From Roridomyces roridus (Eukaryota > Basidiomycota > Agaricomycetes > Agaricales > Mycenaceae): 64,000 nt of DNA. Shown in pieces: positions 11,159 to 21,775 of this stretch. How positions within the stretch are numbered: position 1 is the stretch's first letter; each line of letters opens with the position of its first letter. The DNA lies in contig JARKIF010000103.1 of assembly GCA_029378245.1 (NCBI GenBank), positions 1 to 64,000 of the forward strand, in the 5' to 3' direction. The notes beneath the pieces are model-generated. The model was given only the letters and a program-made list of their open reading frames with translations, searched no databases and had not been told where the DNA came from. The position numbers and the translations under genes were made by a program.

Positions 11159-11722
11159 CTACCCGTAACGGTCACTCAGAGTCGAAAATTCCACACAGAG
11201 TGTAAACGCACCTTCAATCCGCCGCTCTCTCTTGGCACGAATGAACCTCCGCGCTTGCTTCCACATGCACTCCGGCCTTCCCAGCACACTCCGTTGCCAC
11301 TCATGCGGCCACTCGAAGCAATCCGTGTAGAATATGACGAGCCGGTCGTCGAGGTATTTCATCGCTTTGACGAGATCGTGGGCTGCATGCCTCTGACTCC
11401 ATGCGCCGGTATGTCGCCGGTTCAGGAGGACCTTGAGTTGCCTGCAGTGGATGAGGATGGCGCTCAAGATGTCGGAAGATCCACCCTGGTTCAAACAGAG
11501 GTGCGTCAGCGCCGGCAGCGCTCGGAGGTCTCGCCACTCGTGCCACCGGGCATTGGAGAGGTCGTCGAAGAGCGTGAGGTGGGTTATGTTGGCGAAGACG
11601 GGGTCTGTGAGGCACCCATCGGTGAAGTTTTCCCCGAGGAGCCTGAGGATGTGGGCTGCGAGGCGCGTGAGGTGGGGCATGTACTCGAGATGGATGAAGA
11701 TGAAGGTTCTTCGGGAATCTTG
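11159..11722 (-). pseudogene. F-box/LRR-like C-terminal remnant, 5' truncated
   Basis: The minus frame ending at 11159 reads as the C-terminal half of an agaricomycete F-box-type protein. It has leucine-patterned segments (PHLTRLAAHILRLLG, NITHLTLFDD), a LPALTHLCLN motif, a segment with two tryptophans (ARWHEWRDLRALP) and a Trp/Lys/Arg-rich tail (MWKQARRFIRAKRER). The open frame can be followed upstream to about 11722. No F-box, start codon in good context or further exon is found upstream. Such proteins are normally 350-550 aa; about 185 aa are left. It could be the last exon of a gene whose 5' exons I cannot recognise, but a 5'-truncated pseudogene is more likely. Confidence 0.45.
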
Positions 11723-11741
11723 GCCGACCTGCTCGTCTCAC

Positions 11742-12519
11742 CTCTCCATCCGATCTATCCGATTCCCAGGGCGCTGCATGAATGCACTTTAGGTATCGCG
11801 TCTGTTGTGGCGCTCTTGCCTGCGATTTCCGCGCACGAGCATCGGATCTATGGATTGATCTGTATGCTCTCCTCTCCTCCTTGGCACTCGCACAACTGAA
11901 ACCACCGCAGCTATGCGAGGAACTTCAACGATAAAGATAAGACATAGCCGTTGTCGTTCCAGGCTTCAAACACATCGAAGCCTGGGGCTGGGCTCCGCAG
12001 GGCGTTCACCGACTTGCCTTTCGAGCCATGAATAACTGAGCGTGGATGATTGTGAGTCGACTTTTGTACATGTCTTTGCATGAGGGCGGGATGCCGACCA
12101 CGACGTGTAGATCAACAAACTACAGTCCAAGGGTGAACTCGAGCCCTTCATTAAAAGGCGTGCCTGAACTCGTATCTCAAGGACGGCGCGGTTGACTCCC
12201 TCACGTACGAGTTCCGCAAAGCGTATGAAGACGCCTATTCACGTACATTTATGTCCCTGCGTCCCCGTTCTCCTCTGGTGGACACCGGGATATCGCATGC
12301 GCCTAATCAATCCCCTCGAGCTCCCCGGGCTCGAGCTGCCCCGCAGACCGCTTCTAACTACCCCTCCTCCGAGTACTGCTTCGTCCCTGCTTTCGCTCTG
12401 CGGGATGCAGGCAACGATATCGGCGGCGGGTGGATTTTGCCGTTCTGTCTGGGTGTCCAATCCCATGGGCCCTGTATGGGCGAGTACTTCTGATACCCTT
12501 TGGAGCTGTACAACATGAC
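11742..12519. other. degenerate sequence left of the transposon
   Basis: A frame around 12164-12493 resembles degraded coding sequence (LNSYLKDGAVDSLTYEF and onward), but it has stops on both sides and no recognisable domain. No gene is supported. Confidence 0.4.
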
Positions 12520-12911
12520 GCCCAGTGGAAACGTGCAGAGAATGATCGAGATTAATTGAGATCAAACGAGGAAGTGTCGACCTCTCTCGTTGGTTCGTGT
12601 TCGATCCCGGTTATTCACAAAAATGTCCATAGCCGAGCAGGCCTGTCGTTTCAAATGAGAATGATTGCGAACGCTTAAGACCACTATCATCTTGTTCTCG
12701 TTTATTCCCACTTGGAAGGGCGCCAGCAGCACGCAATGCCGCTTGTGCTGCTATGAAACGGGAATATATGGGACCATTTCTTGGAAATGCCGGGAATGAA
12801 TGCGATTAAAAGCGATTAAAAAGTGCCTATTCTAGGTATTGTACTCGATCCCACCCTGCTTCCCCTGGCCTCCGCGCACCGTTCGGCGGGACACAGGGCA
12901 CCCACGCACGC

Positions 12912-14859
12912 CTACACGTTCACCTCAACCGCACCCACAGGTTCCACCGCGCCCTGCAGCCGCTTGAGTGCAGCACGAATAGAGTCGAGGTCGGGAAGTC
13001 GTTTGATCTTCTCTTTTTTCTGAAAGGAGGTCAGCTTAAGAAACGACGTGAGGGATGCGACTCACCAGCTCTTGAACATAGGCTTCGTAGGGCTGAGGCA
13101 GTCATAAGAACGATGGATGGATGGATTGGATTGGATACGGGCGTACCTTGAGAACCTCTGGAGATTTGGATATTGGCTCGAAGTGTACGGTGAATTCGGA
13201 CATCGTTCCGCCAACATCCGCGGCATACGTAGCCAGATAAATATTGCTGCAAAGTAAATAAGTCATTGTATTAGGCAGGACATCGGACATACCGGCTTGT
13301 GATGTGCGCCGGATGCGCCGCGGCAGGCTTGCCCTTGGTTTTTGTCTTTGGTGCCGCAGCCTCGACGGATGGGGTGGGCAAGACCGTGGGCGCTGGCGGC
13401 GGGGATACTCGGACGGAGGCCCTGGAGTTGCCCGTGAGACAGGAAGGTAAAAAATGTGTCGTGCACGTACAGAAGACTCTTGCGAGGGGTGGCTGCGGGG
13501 AGTGTCTGTGGGAGCTGCTGGAGCGTCGTCTGGATGCTGTCGGGCACTGGTGGTGGCAGCATAAGCTCGTCCTGTGACGGAGCCGTGGTCTGAGCAATCG
13601 CGGGCGGCGGCAGCGTCGGCTGAACGGGCGTCGGCTGAACGACGACGAGGGGTGGCTGCGGTGGTGTCGTCCGGGTAGGGGTGCTGGATGTCATTGGTAT
13701 CAAGCCGGCTTCGTCGTCAGCAGGGTCTGCGGTATACATATCAGTCAAGCAACGCGGAAGAAGGCACAAGCACGCACTGGGAAGTCTACGTTTGCGACTC
13801 GTCCCATCCTCCTCCTCCGTCTCCGAGGCACGCTTGGTCCCCGCTTTCGCCGGGGGAGACCAATCCCGATACTTCGCTGTGATAAGCATGTTAACTTTCC
13901 AGTGGTCGACACAGTAGCCCAGATAAGGGAAGTCTTCCTCGAGCTGGAAGACGAGTGCGGCCTTGGCGGCGCGTCCGAGCAGGTCGACACGGTCGGTGAC
14001 CATCCCTGCTGCGTGGAGATCGACGAGGTTCGCACGGAACGCGCTCGTTATCTTGCTTAGCTCGTCCCCGTCGATGACGTTGCCGTTGCCGTCCTGAATG
14101 TAGAGTGCGGTGGTGTTTCGGTTTTGGGCGAGGTTCTGGCGGCCACGTGCTCGTTTGTCCTTCTCGGCAGGTGCGACGATGTTCTTGGAAGTTCCGGAGG
14201 GTGGGCGATGCCAGTTGGTAACGCCAAGAAAGTGCAGTTGCATCTGGGCGAGCTCGGGACTGTCACGGGTGATGCGTGGAAGAGTTGCGTAGCCGAGGCT
14301 GGCTCTCCGGATCCATGGGGCGTGGGAGGGGTTGGCACCGACGTGCTGGATCGCAGTCGCAAGGGTTTCCAGCTTGGCATCGTGGGCGCAGGGTAGAGTA
14401 AGCTAACGGGGAAAGATTCCTCCTTGGAAACGCACCTGACTTCCCCACGGAGCGCTCTGACCTCCAGCAAAATGTTATTCAGCACCCCTGCTAGCCCCGC
14501 AACTGGTACTCCACCGCCCAAACCGTGCGCAGCGTGTCCCAATTGGAGTGGCTGAGATATACATGGATGAGATTCGCGACAGGATCCACTATGGACAAGA
14601 AACACACCGAGCTGGGGCTATACACCTGCTGAAGGCTACCGGAGTGGGATGCGTTTGGAGAGGAGCCGTTGTCATCCGAGAATGGGAAGTCGAAGGGGTG
14701 AGGACTGGACGAGGTCGAATGCCGTGAGGTGCCGGTAGATGAGGAAAACGAGCGTAAGGGGTGTAACGAAAGCGGGGAAGAACGACCGGACGCGGACCCA
14801 TTAGAGCCCGAGCGAAAGAGAGGGGGCTGGCCGGAATGACCAGCCCAAGTAGAGGACAT
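12912..14859 (-). CDS. accessory protein A of the tnp2-like transposon, unknown function
   Basis: This multi-exon minus-strand gene runs from ATG 14859 to TAG 12912. Clear exons: 14859..14626; 14551..14436 (Leu/Val-rich helix with GVLNNILLEVRALRGEVR); a long exon from about 14400 to 13830 with a helical region and a basic patch (SRKRRL); a Pro/Thr-rich exon; then short exons encoding TKTKGKP, NIYLATYAADVGG with SEFTVHFEPIS, PYEAYVQEL and a final KKEKIKRLPDLDSI segment. Phases agree at most junctions. The join between 14436 and about 14400 does not resolve cleanly and may hide a frameshift. I do not recognise the family. It lies inside the element and is divergent from accessory gene B across 80 bp. 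It could be a DNA-binding helper protein, but that is a guess. Confidence 0.55.
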
Positions 14860-14939
14860 GGAGGGAAAGAGCGAAGAAAATTTCAAGTTACGTACGAGTC
14901 ACGTAATTGATCTCTGCGCGTTTCTCTCCTCCTACTTAC

Positions 14940-15735
14940 ATGCCACACGACTGGGACGATTGCACCTACCAGGAGGATACCTCAAGCCCACTGGGGTCGG
15001 ATGTCGACGAGCAGTCTCAGGCTCACCAAATGGAACGCGACGAACGAGAGTCCGTCATGTCTCCAAGAGCTTGCGCAGCAACTCGCGCGCAACGGCTAGA
15101 CGATGCGCGCGAGAGGAATCGGTTTAACAGGCGGCTGCTTCGAAACCCAGCCCCGTTGTTGCAGCAGCTGGAAGATTTGGCAAGGTCTCCCACCCGGACA
15201 CGTCCGCCGCCGCGTTCTAGTGCGTTGGATGGGTCTGTCATAATTAGGTGAGTCGCTCTCGATGCCATGCAGCTGTGAATTCACAAGTATATGATAGAGG
15301 GCTCTATGATTCTCCAGGTGCACTACGTACATCGAACACCTTCAATCGGAGACACCTATGAAACGAAAGCGCGAGCACGAGCGTACGTCTTCCGATGTTC
15401 CCAATTTTCTTCAACTCACTCCTCATGTAGCCGATGTGCAAGACGACACACTTAGTCAGTCCGATCCTGACGTGCAAGACGATACGCTCAGTCAGTCTGG
15501 CGACGTGGATCTCCAGTTGGAGCTTTACCAGACCCAACTTCGACTGCAGTCTGTTCAGGACCAACGCGACAACGCACGTTGGGAACGCGATGACTTGGCA
15601 GCGGAACGCAATGATTTGGCAGTGGAACGCGATGGCCTGGCGGCGGAACTGGAGCGATGCAAGAACAAGGTTCACTGGTTGGAAGAGAAATTACTTGAGG
15701 CTACCGAGATGTTTGACTCATTCTTTAAGAATTAA
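14940..15735 (+). CDS. accessory protein B of the tnp2-like transposon, coiled coil, 241 aa
   Basis: Exons 14940..15247 and 15318..15735 (intron 70 bp, GTGAGT...CTCCAG) give 241 aa. The N-terminal half is Arg/Glu-rich. After a basic patch (MKRKREHER) come two copies of DVQDDTLSQS. The last 90 residues form a strong heptad-like coiled coil with repeats of the type ERDDLAAERNDLAVERDGL. No catalytic domain is present and I do not recognise the family. The gene sits between accessory gene A and the transposase and ends 26 bp from the transposase stop codon (convergent). A coiled-coil protein beside a transposase could act in oligomerisation or end binding, as TNPA-type proteins do for plant CACTA elements. 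This is inference from position only. Confidence 0.6.
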
Positions 15736-15760
15736 CCAGTAATTTATTTTGAATACAAGA

Positions 15761-18700
15761 CTACTCGGACGACCCATCCCCGCTGCCTAGCCCAAGTCTC
15801 TCGTATAAAAAGTGCGAGCCGGCAAACCTTTGCTCGATCTCGTGTGGTGCCCCCCAAGTCTTGGGAAACGGAATCATTGCAACCACAGATTGAATGGACT
15901 GGACTCGGATGACTCGGATGCCGGCCTCGCCCTGCCGTGCAATCCAAACCGTTCCAAAGGACTCCTGCAAGATCTCTCGATCCGGAATCCCAAACACGGA
16001 CACCATTGCTAGTGTGCTTGGCTCACCGTCACCGACGCTGTATTGGAAGTAATACAGGACTTCTCCGATCTCGAAGCCCTCGGGGAGCTCAGATTCGATC
16101 TGTATCCACAAGATTAGAAGCACGAAAGTAAATGAATCCTGACAAGATTACCTTCACCATTCTGGTTATGCGGCTGCGTTGATTCTCCCTGAATCGGGAC
16201 CGAGCGACTTGGCCGCCTTCAGGTAGTGCAAGACGAGCAACACGAAAAATCTGCTTGTTATATGTGTCTTCGTTGAATGAATGGCCCGGCGCCGATGACA
16301 GATATGCTTTGAGCGCCGCTTCCTCGTCGCCGGCAGCTACTGCGCCTGCTGTTCTTGCGATCTTTGGACGAAGTTGATAGCCACCGCCAACGTTAACGGA
16401 ACCACGGGGCCCATTGGCTGCGTCCGCCGAACTGGATCCACCAAATGTCGGGTCCATCGCAAGGAGTGCGTTTTGCTGCGCTCGAAACAGACCCCGCTTG
16501 GAGAGGTTCGCGTACATGTTGCTATGTTGTCGGATTTCGCGCCCGAGGTTCCCAATCATCCGTTCCATGGTCCACTGAGCATACAGGATAGGATTTCCAA
16601 CGCGCTCAACCTCTTGAATCAGGTGGGTGGGAGTGTGAATGCTTTGCCGAACAAAATGGAGGCGTTCAGCCCGCCGCTGATAATACAGCTCTTCAAATTC
16701 ATAAGTGAATTTGAGAACAATGCCGTAGGCAGCAGTGAGAGCTTGTGCCGAAATTTTGCGCTGGTGAAGAAGCCTGACAACATGCGTGAGACGGCAGTAA
16801 TTCCTCCAGTAAGACGGTGGAAGTATGCCATAAAGTAGCGCGGGGGCAAGACCAAATAGCCAGTGCTGCCACTCCTTGGCCTTGTAACCAGAGTTGATTT
16901 TTTCGCAAGATTGCGGGGAACACGATCAAATGAACCTGGGAAGTACTTGTGAGATGAAGCGACGGCAGCGCCATGCTTGGTCCACGTCTCCCCAACCAGT
17001 ACGCGCCACGGCCATGTGTTTGCATTGTCCGGAGGGTAAATTTTATCCAGCTTGCCCGTCCAGAGAGGGTAAAGTAAATCACCGATATTGAGAATATAGT
17101 GCATGAGGTCGCCTGGAAAACAACGGGGAGCACCGAGACCACGGGGAAGACCAGAGAGTATGCTGGGCTTTCCGTAGCCGCATTGTGTCTGCCGTGTTCT
17201 GTACGCCGAGACACTCGGGGCCTTCAGAAGATACTCAATCGCTGAATCGTATACAGCAACCGAGGAAGGGTCCGAGACAGAACTGCGCAGATCCCGAAGT
17301 ATGTCAACGTCCGGTGCTTCGTCATGGTATAGCGAGTTTGTGGGTTTCGACAGGACTGGATAGTACTGGGGCGCCTGGAAACGGTGGCGACCGACAAGAC
17401 CACAAAAAAAGCGACAGGCGATACGCGCCGAATGGCCATTGGCGCCACTCATATGTTGCTGGCCAGGCCCGTCCGCGGTCGATAGAAGGAAATAAAGGAA
17501 GCAGATGAACAGTTCATCCGTCGAGGAATCCCAGATCGGAAGACCCTCTCGCTGAATGACGGCGAGGTGATGAAGGCCGACAAATGTGAAAGAGTCAACA
17601 TTCTTGGGTGCATTGGGGCCCGGCACGAAGCCACCGGGTAGGACGGAACGCTTTTTGTAACGGATTGTTGGGGCAAAGTCCAGAATAACCCAAATATAAA
17701 TCCAGCAATCGGACGCCTTGTGGGCGTACAGCTGGGCTCCATCGATCGAAAACATCAGAACCATGTCAGTGGGCTTGATGACACCTGTCTCGACGAGCTC
17801 CTCGTAATCGGCCCCGTGAATGATGTCCTCGAACATTTGGGCGCCTGTGCGCGAAGAGGACTCTGACTGCCGACGCCAATATTTGAGCGCCTCCGCAGTT
17901 TGTGGGTTGCGCCAAAGAGCCTGGATATAGGGCCCAATCGGAATAGTCCAGAACTTTGCACGCGCCTCTCGTATCCCGTGGCAAAGTTTGGTTTGATCGT
18001 AACGGGGCTCGCCGCATTCCGGATACGGACATTTGCGAAGGTCTGCAAATGGCCCTGTGTACGCGATGCAGCTGTTGACGCACATGTCGCTCTCGATTGG
18101 ATTGATGCCCGTGAGCTTGGCCAAGGCCTTCTCCGTCTCGTAGAACGAGTGGAACTTGTAGCCGGGGCCAAAACACCGGCGGAGGCCGGCTTGAATGTCT
18201 TCAAACACTTTTCTGGGGATTGGACCGTCGCCCCCTGCCAGAAATGTTTCGAGTCCTTGGCGGAGCATCGGATCAGTGAGATCCAGGACCTCCCGCGGCG
18301 GGTTCCACAGCCTCTCGTTGTCCTCCGCAGAGAGCTGGCTATTTGCCTTGCAGGCGGTTTCGAGCAGTTCGATAAACTCAAGGGAGATGCGGAGTTTCTC
18401 AACCTTGACTTGTTCTTTCGGTATAGAACGCCAGGAGGGACGGGGTGAAAATATTGGGGTACTGGATGGAGGGGTGGTGGGGAGTATTTCCGGTAGGGAA
18501 CTGATTGCATTGGTTGGTACACCGGGAGGAGCTGGTTCAGCCCTGTGATTGGTGGACTCTTTCAACATGGTCAGTCCGGTTTTCAAATTAATTTTGTATG
18601 AACGGATACCTTGATCAGAGTCAGAATCAGACGCAGAGTCTGGTGGCTCTGGGTCCGAGTCAACATACGGGACTGCATCGGTGAAGGTGCGGTCAAAGTC

Positions 18701-19400
18701 TTCGTTGTCAGAACCGAGAAGCTCAGGTTCTTCAATCACTCCAAGATCTTGGAGAGAGGGATCCTCAGAAAATGGAGGCAGCTGTGTCACGTCAGAAGGA
18801 ATGCCGAGGTGGAATCAAATACTGCATTGTACCTGGAGGGGTGGCAACACGGTGATTTCCCGCCGGACTTGTTCGGTGGCAGCCATGGTAACCTGGGTCT
18901 GGGAGAGAAAATCAACAACAGTTTATAAACACATTAATAGACCTACGGCAGGATTCTCCACTATCTCAGCTGGTTCATCGACATCCATCGCAGAATTCTG
19001 AGCAAAATGAGGTTGAGGTGCGCAAGGATATGATGTACCGCACATGTATGTCAGGGGGGAAAGGAGTAGTAGCCTCATCGGAGTCACTGCGCGGACGAGA
19101 TTCCTTCTGAGTCATAGCAGGCCGGAGAGGATCGAGAGGAACAGGGACAGCACGGCGCATGGCAGAGGGTTGGGTAGCAAGCCGATGCTGCTCAACTTGC
19201 TGCGTAGCCTCATTGGTGTCGTCCATGGATGCATCTTGTTCCTGTTCATGGCGGTCAAATTGGCGTCGACTTAGTATTTTCCCCCCAGCTGTCCGTTTTT
19301 GGCAGACACGCTTGCATTTGCAAAGCAGTGTGCCATCGGAGAAATCATGGCCATGTTTAAGTGCCCTGAAGTCGTCCTGACCCCATCAGTTTGGAACTCT
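15761..19400 (-). pseudogene. tnp2-type transposase, one frameshift
   Basis: Exons on the minus strand: about 19400..19044 (start unresolved), 18997..18947, 18898..18833, 18781..18610, 18558..16152 and 16099..15761, with phase-consistent introns of 45-55 bp. The N-terminus has a CKCKRVC cysteine cluster followed by LSRRQFDRH. The central part has the tnp2/Transposase_21 pattern: the WTIPIGPYIQALW segment, then MFSIDGAQLYAHKASD, DFAPTIRYKKR and GLHHLAVIQREGLPIWD. At the six-A run (16898-16903 on the plus strand) the frame shifts by one base; adding one A restores an NSGYKAKEW continuation that stays open to the stop at 15761. Without this the product is truncated at 16619. It is therefore an inactive copy or an assembly error. 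No start codon is visible for the first exon; another 5' exon may exist. Confidence 0.75.
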
Positions 19401-19615
19401 ACCCCGGTGAACGAAGTAATATACCATATTAAGCAATCGGGTCTTGACAGTGCTGCTAAGATGGACGTAGAGGAGAAGAGCGATCAAACGAGATTGAAAT
19501 CGATGGATGAGCACGCTATCACATTTAATCGCATTTGATCTCGGCTATACACCCGTCCGGCAGTTTATTCTCGTTTGATCTCGATCATTCTCTGCGCGTT
19601 TCCACTGGGCATGAC

Positions 19616-21700
19616 GGCGCATTCCTTCACGTAGCCGTGGGACTGGGTTGCTGGCATGCCAAGATATTTGACGGTGTTCCGAGGCCACTTACATACATCA
19701 TGACGAGGACGCTGCTGGCCGTTCCTGACCGAACGGCGAGATTTCATCCCCGTGTGACCGTCTGTTGAAGATTTTCAGTCCTTTTTGTCTCAGATTCCTG
19801 AAGTTGATTGCATACGTAGTGTGTGTTTACAATTTATGTGTCTTGTCAAGTGACCCATTGTGCTAGCTATTTTGTTCCAGTGGCCGCGGCAAGGCTAGCT
19901 CTCGGTACCGCCGAGGCCAATTATGACACAGTCTTAGTGCTTCGTCTGAGCCACGGAGTCGCGGACCAGTCCGTGGCGCTGTTGGCAATCCGAAACTTTC
20001 TGAATTCAAATTCGCGAGCAACATATCCAGCGGTGCGGACCTTCTGTAGCTTCACGCCAATTTTTGCACAGGGATGCGTAATTTTGCCCCGTTTCAGTGT
20101 CGAGCGACGATGGCAACCGACCCAAACGTTCAGGGCCGCATCACCGTACCCGTCACCTCACTAACACTTTAACTCGTACATGGTCTACGGCTTACGGTTC
20201 ACGGACCGGTCGCTCAACTGCGTCGGCTGGCGCAGTCTGAAATTTGAATTTCCGTGGAGCAGGCTGTCATCGCGACGCGCCAACGACAAGCTGTATTTGT
20301 TATGGCCCTGCAGACCACAAAGCTATCCAGTACGGACCGGTGGTGACCGAGCTGCTAAAGGATTTCGATTCTCCGCAGACGCATGATCCGGTCGTTGGCA
20401 CCGGCGTCTTTTTTAAAAAAAATATTATGAACAGTTGAACCATCACGAATGAAATCCTCGGAGTTCAGACTGACTTGCTCTTTTGCGGGTCGGTTAGTTG
20501 GTTCTAGTCCCACATGAAACCGAGAGTTCCTGCCTGGTTCAGTTGAGCACCACAGCCGGCAATCACGGGTAGGTGTATCGGCCTCGGCTGGTTGGTAAGA
20601 AGAACTGATCACGGCGGTGAGCGAATCTCGCTGAGGTAAAGATCACGCGGCAAGAAAATGAACAGTTCGCCGCAGACGTCGACCACACTAGCAATCAGTG
20701 AACCGCAGCCGACGGCTATACGGCGCACCCTAGTCATCCGACTGGCGCGCCTACTAGGTTGGCCGAATAATGGAGACACCGAAATCGAATACACGCCCGC
20801 CGTTGAATTAGCGCGCCTACAAGAGCACGACACAGTCATGGTAAATTCAACGGAAATCATTATCAGCGGCGAGCGCCCTACGCACCGACGACGTCGGTCG
20901 ACCTAGGGCCAGATTATCGGACTGTTTCACTTCCCCACCTTTACAAGTTGCGCGTTCAATTAATTCAGTCGCTAAAGAGCTCCATTGCATGAAAAGGCCG
21001 CAAGATGATTTTTACCTAGGTGCTTGTATTATTTGAACCCCGCGCAGACGGCGATCGACGGAGGGTTTTGGGAGGTTCGCGGGTCAAACTGAGGCTGGTG
21101 GGAAGCTAAATAAAATCCAATGCTGTGAAATGGCTTGGCGTTGGCCTGATAACCCCCCGAGTCGCATGGCGAACAGCCATGGAGCAAGCCAGGGCAGATT
21201 TCTTCCCATGCAAGTAGGTAAGGAATGCTGTATTCAATTCACATTGTGTCTGGGCCCTTCATTCTTGATTCAACGATTCAACGGCGACCATACATACCCC
21301 GATGAGACGTAACGAGGCCGGGATCGCCTGCGCCATCCGGTGATCATCACACCTGGCTTATTTTGATCGCCGCTTTTCTGCTCCGTCCCTTGCTTGCTCT
21401 CGACTTGCTCTTGGCTCTCCGAAGAGGGGCATTCAACCCCAAATTCACTGCCTCTGCTAACCGTCTGGGGGCAGCAACTGCGAGTTCCCGTCAAGCGAGG
21501 ACAGTCTGGAGTCACCTTACGTCTCCGCCAAAAGGAGACTTGCTATTCTCCCCACGCATAAGGGCGGCATCGAAGCGCATCTCGCACCGCCGGTGAATGG
21601 ATGAGCGGAACTGAACCCTGGTATGGACCGAGCGATCCTTGGGGCTAATGTTGGACAGGCACAAATGCCTTTCCCCAATCGCTTGTAGGATGGACACTGC
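19616..21700. other. 2-kb stretch without a supported gene
   Basis: Several short frames exist but none has introns, domains or codon use like the neighbours. The region is CpG-rich in parts (about 20640-20910). It may be old transposon sequence. Confidence 0.5.
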
Positions 21701-21711
21701 TTTGCCCAAGG

Positions 21712-21719
21712 TATAAAAA
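21712..21719 (+). promoter_or_regulatory. TATA box of the glyoxal oxidase-like gene
   Basis: TATAAAAA lies 56 bp upstream of the ATG at 21776, in a short promoter with the usual pyrimidine-rich spacer. Confidence 0.65.
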
Positions 21720-21775
21720 GGATCATGCATTCATCGTCCTTCCTCACCACAGTTTGCAGCACACTCCTTCCAAAG

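Larger units (their letters stand above)
12520..19610 (-). mobile_element. 7.1-kb tnp2/CACTA-like DNA transposon with three genes
   Basis: The left end (12520 onward) and the right end (back from 19610) are inverted copies: GCCCAGTGGAAACG, one variable base, then GCAGAGAATGATCGAGAT. The left copy carries an extra TAATTGAGAT just inside. The pentamer ATGAC directly flanks both ends (12515-12519 and 19611-19615), so it looks like a target-site duplication. Words such as GATCAAACGAG and AATGCGATTAAA recur near both ends as subterminal repeats. Enclosed are a tnp2-type transposase gene and two other genes. Classical CACTA elements begin with CACTA and make 3-bp duplications, so this is a diverged relative; a Plavaka-like clade is one candidate. 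Confidence 0.65.

Noticed and set aside
16898..16903. Programmed -1 frameshift at the A6 run of the transposase
   Set aside because: The reading frame is GCG AAA AAA, which does not give a standard X-XXY-YYZ heptamer. Mutation or assembly error is simpler.
20658..20906. 82-codon plus-strand frame in a CpG-rich stretch
   Set aside because: It has no introns, no domain, codon use unlike the neighbours and no supporting context, so it is not called as a gene.
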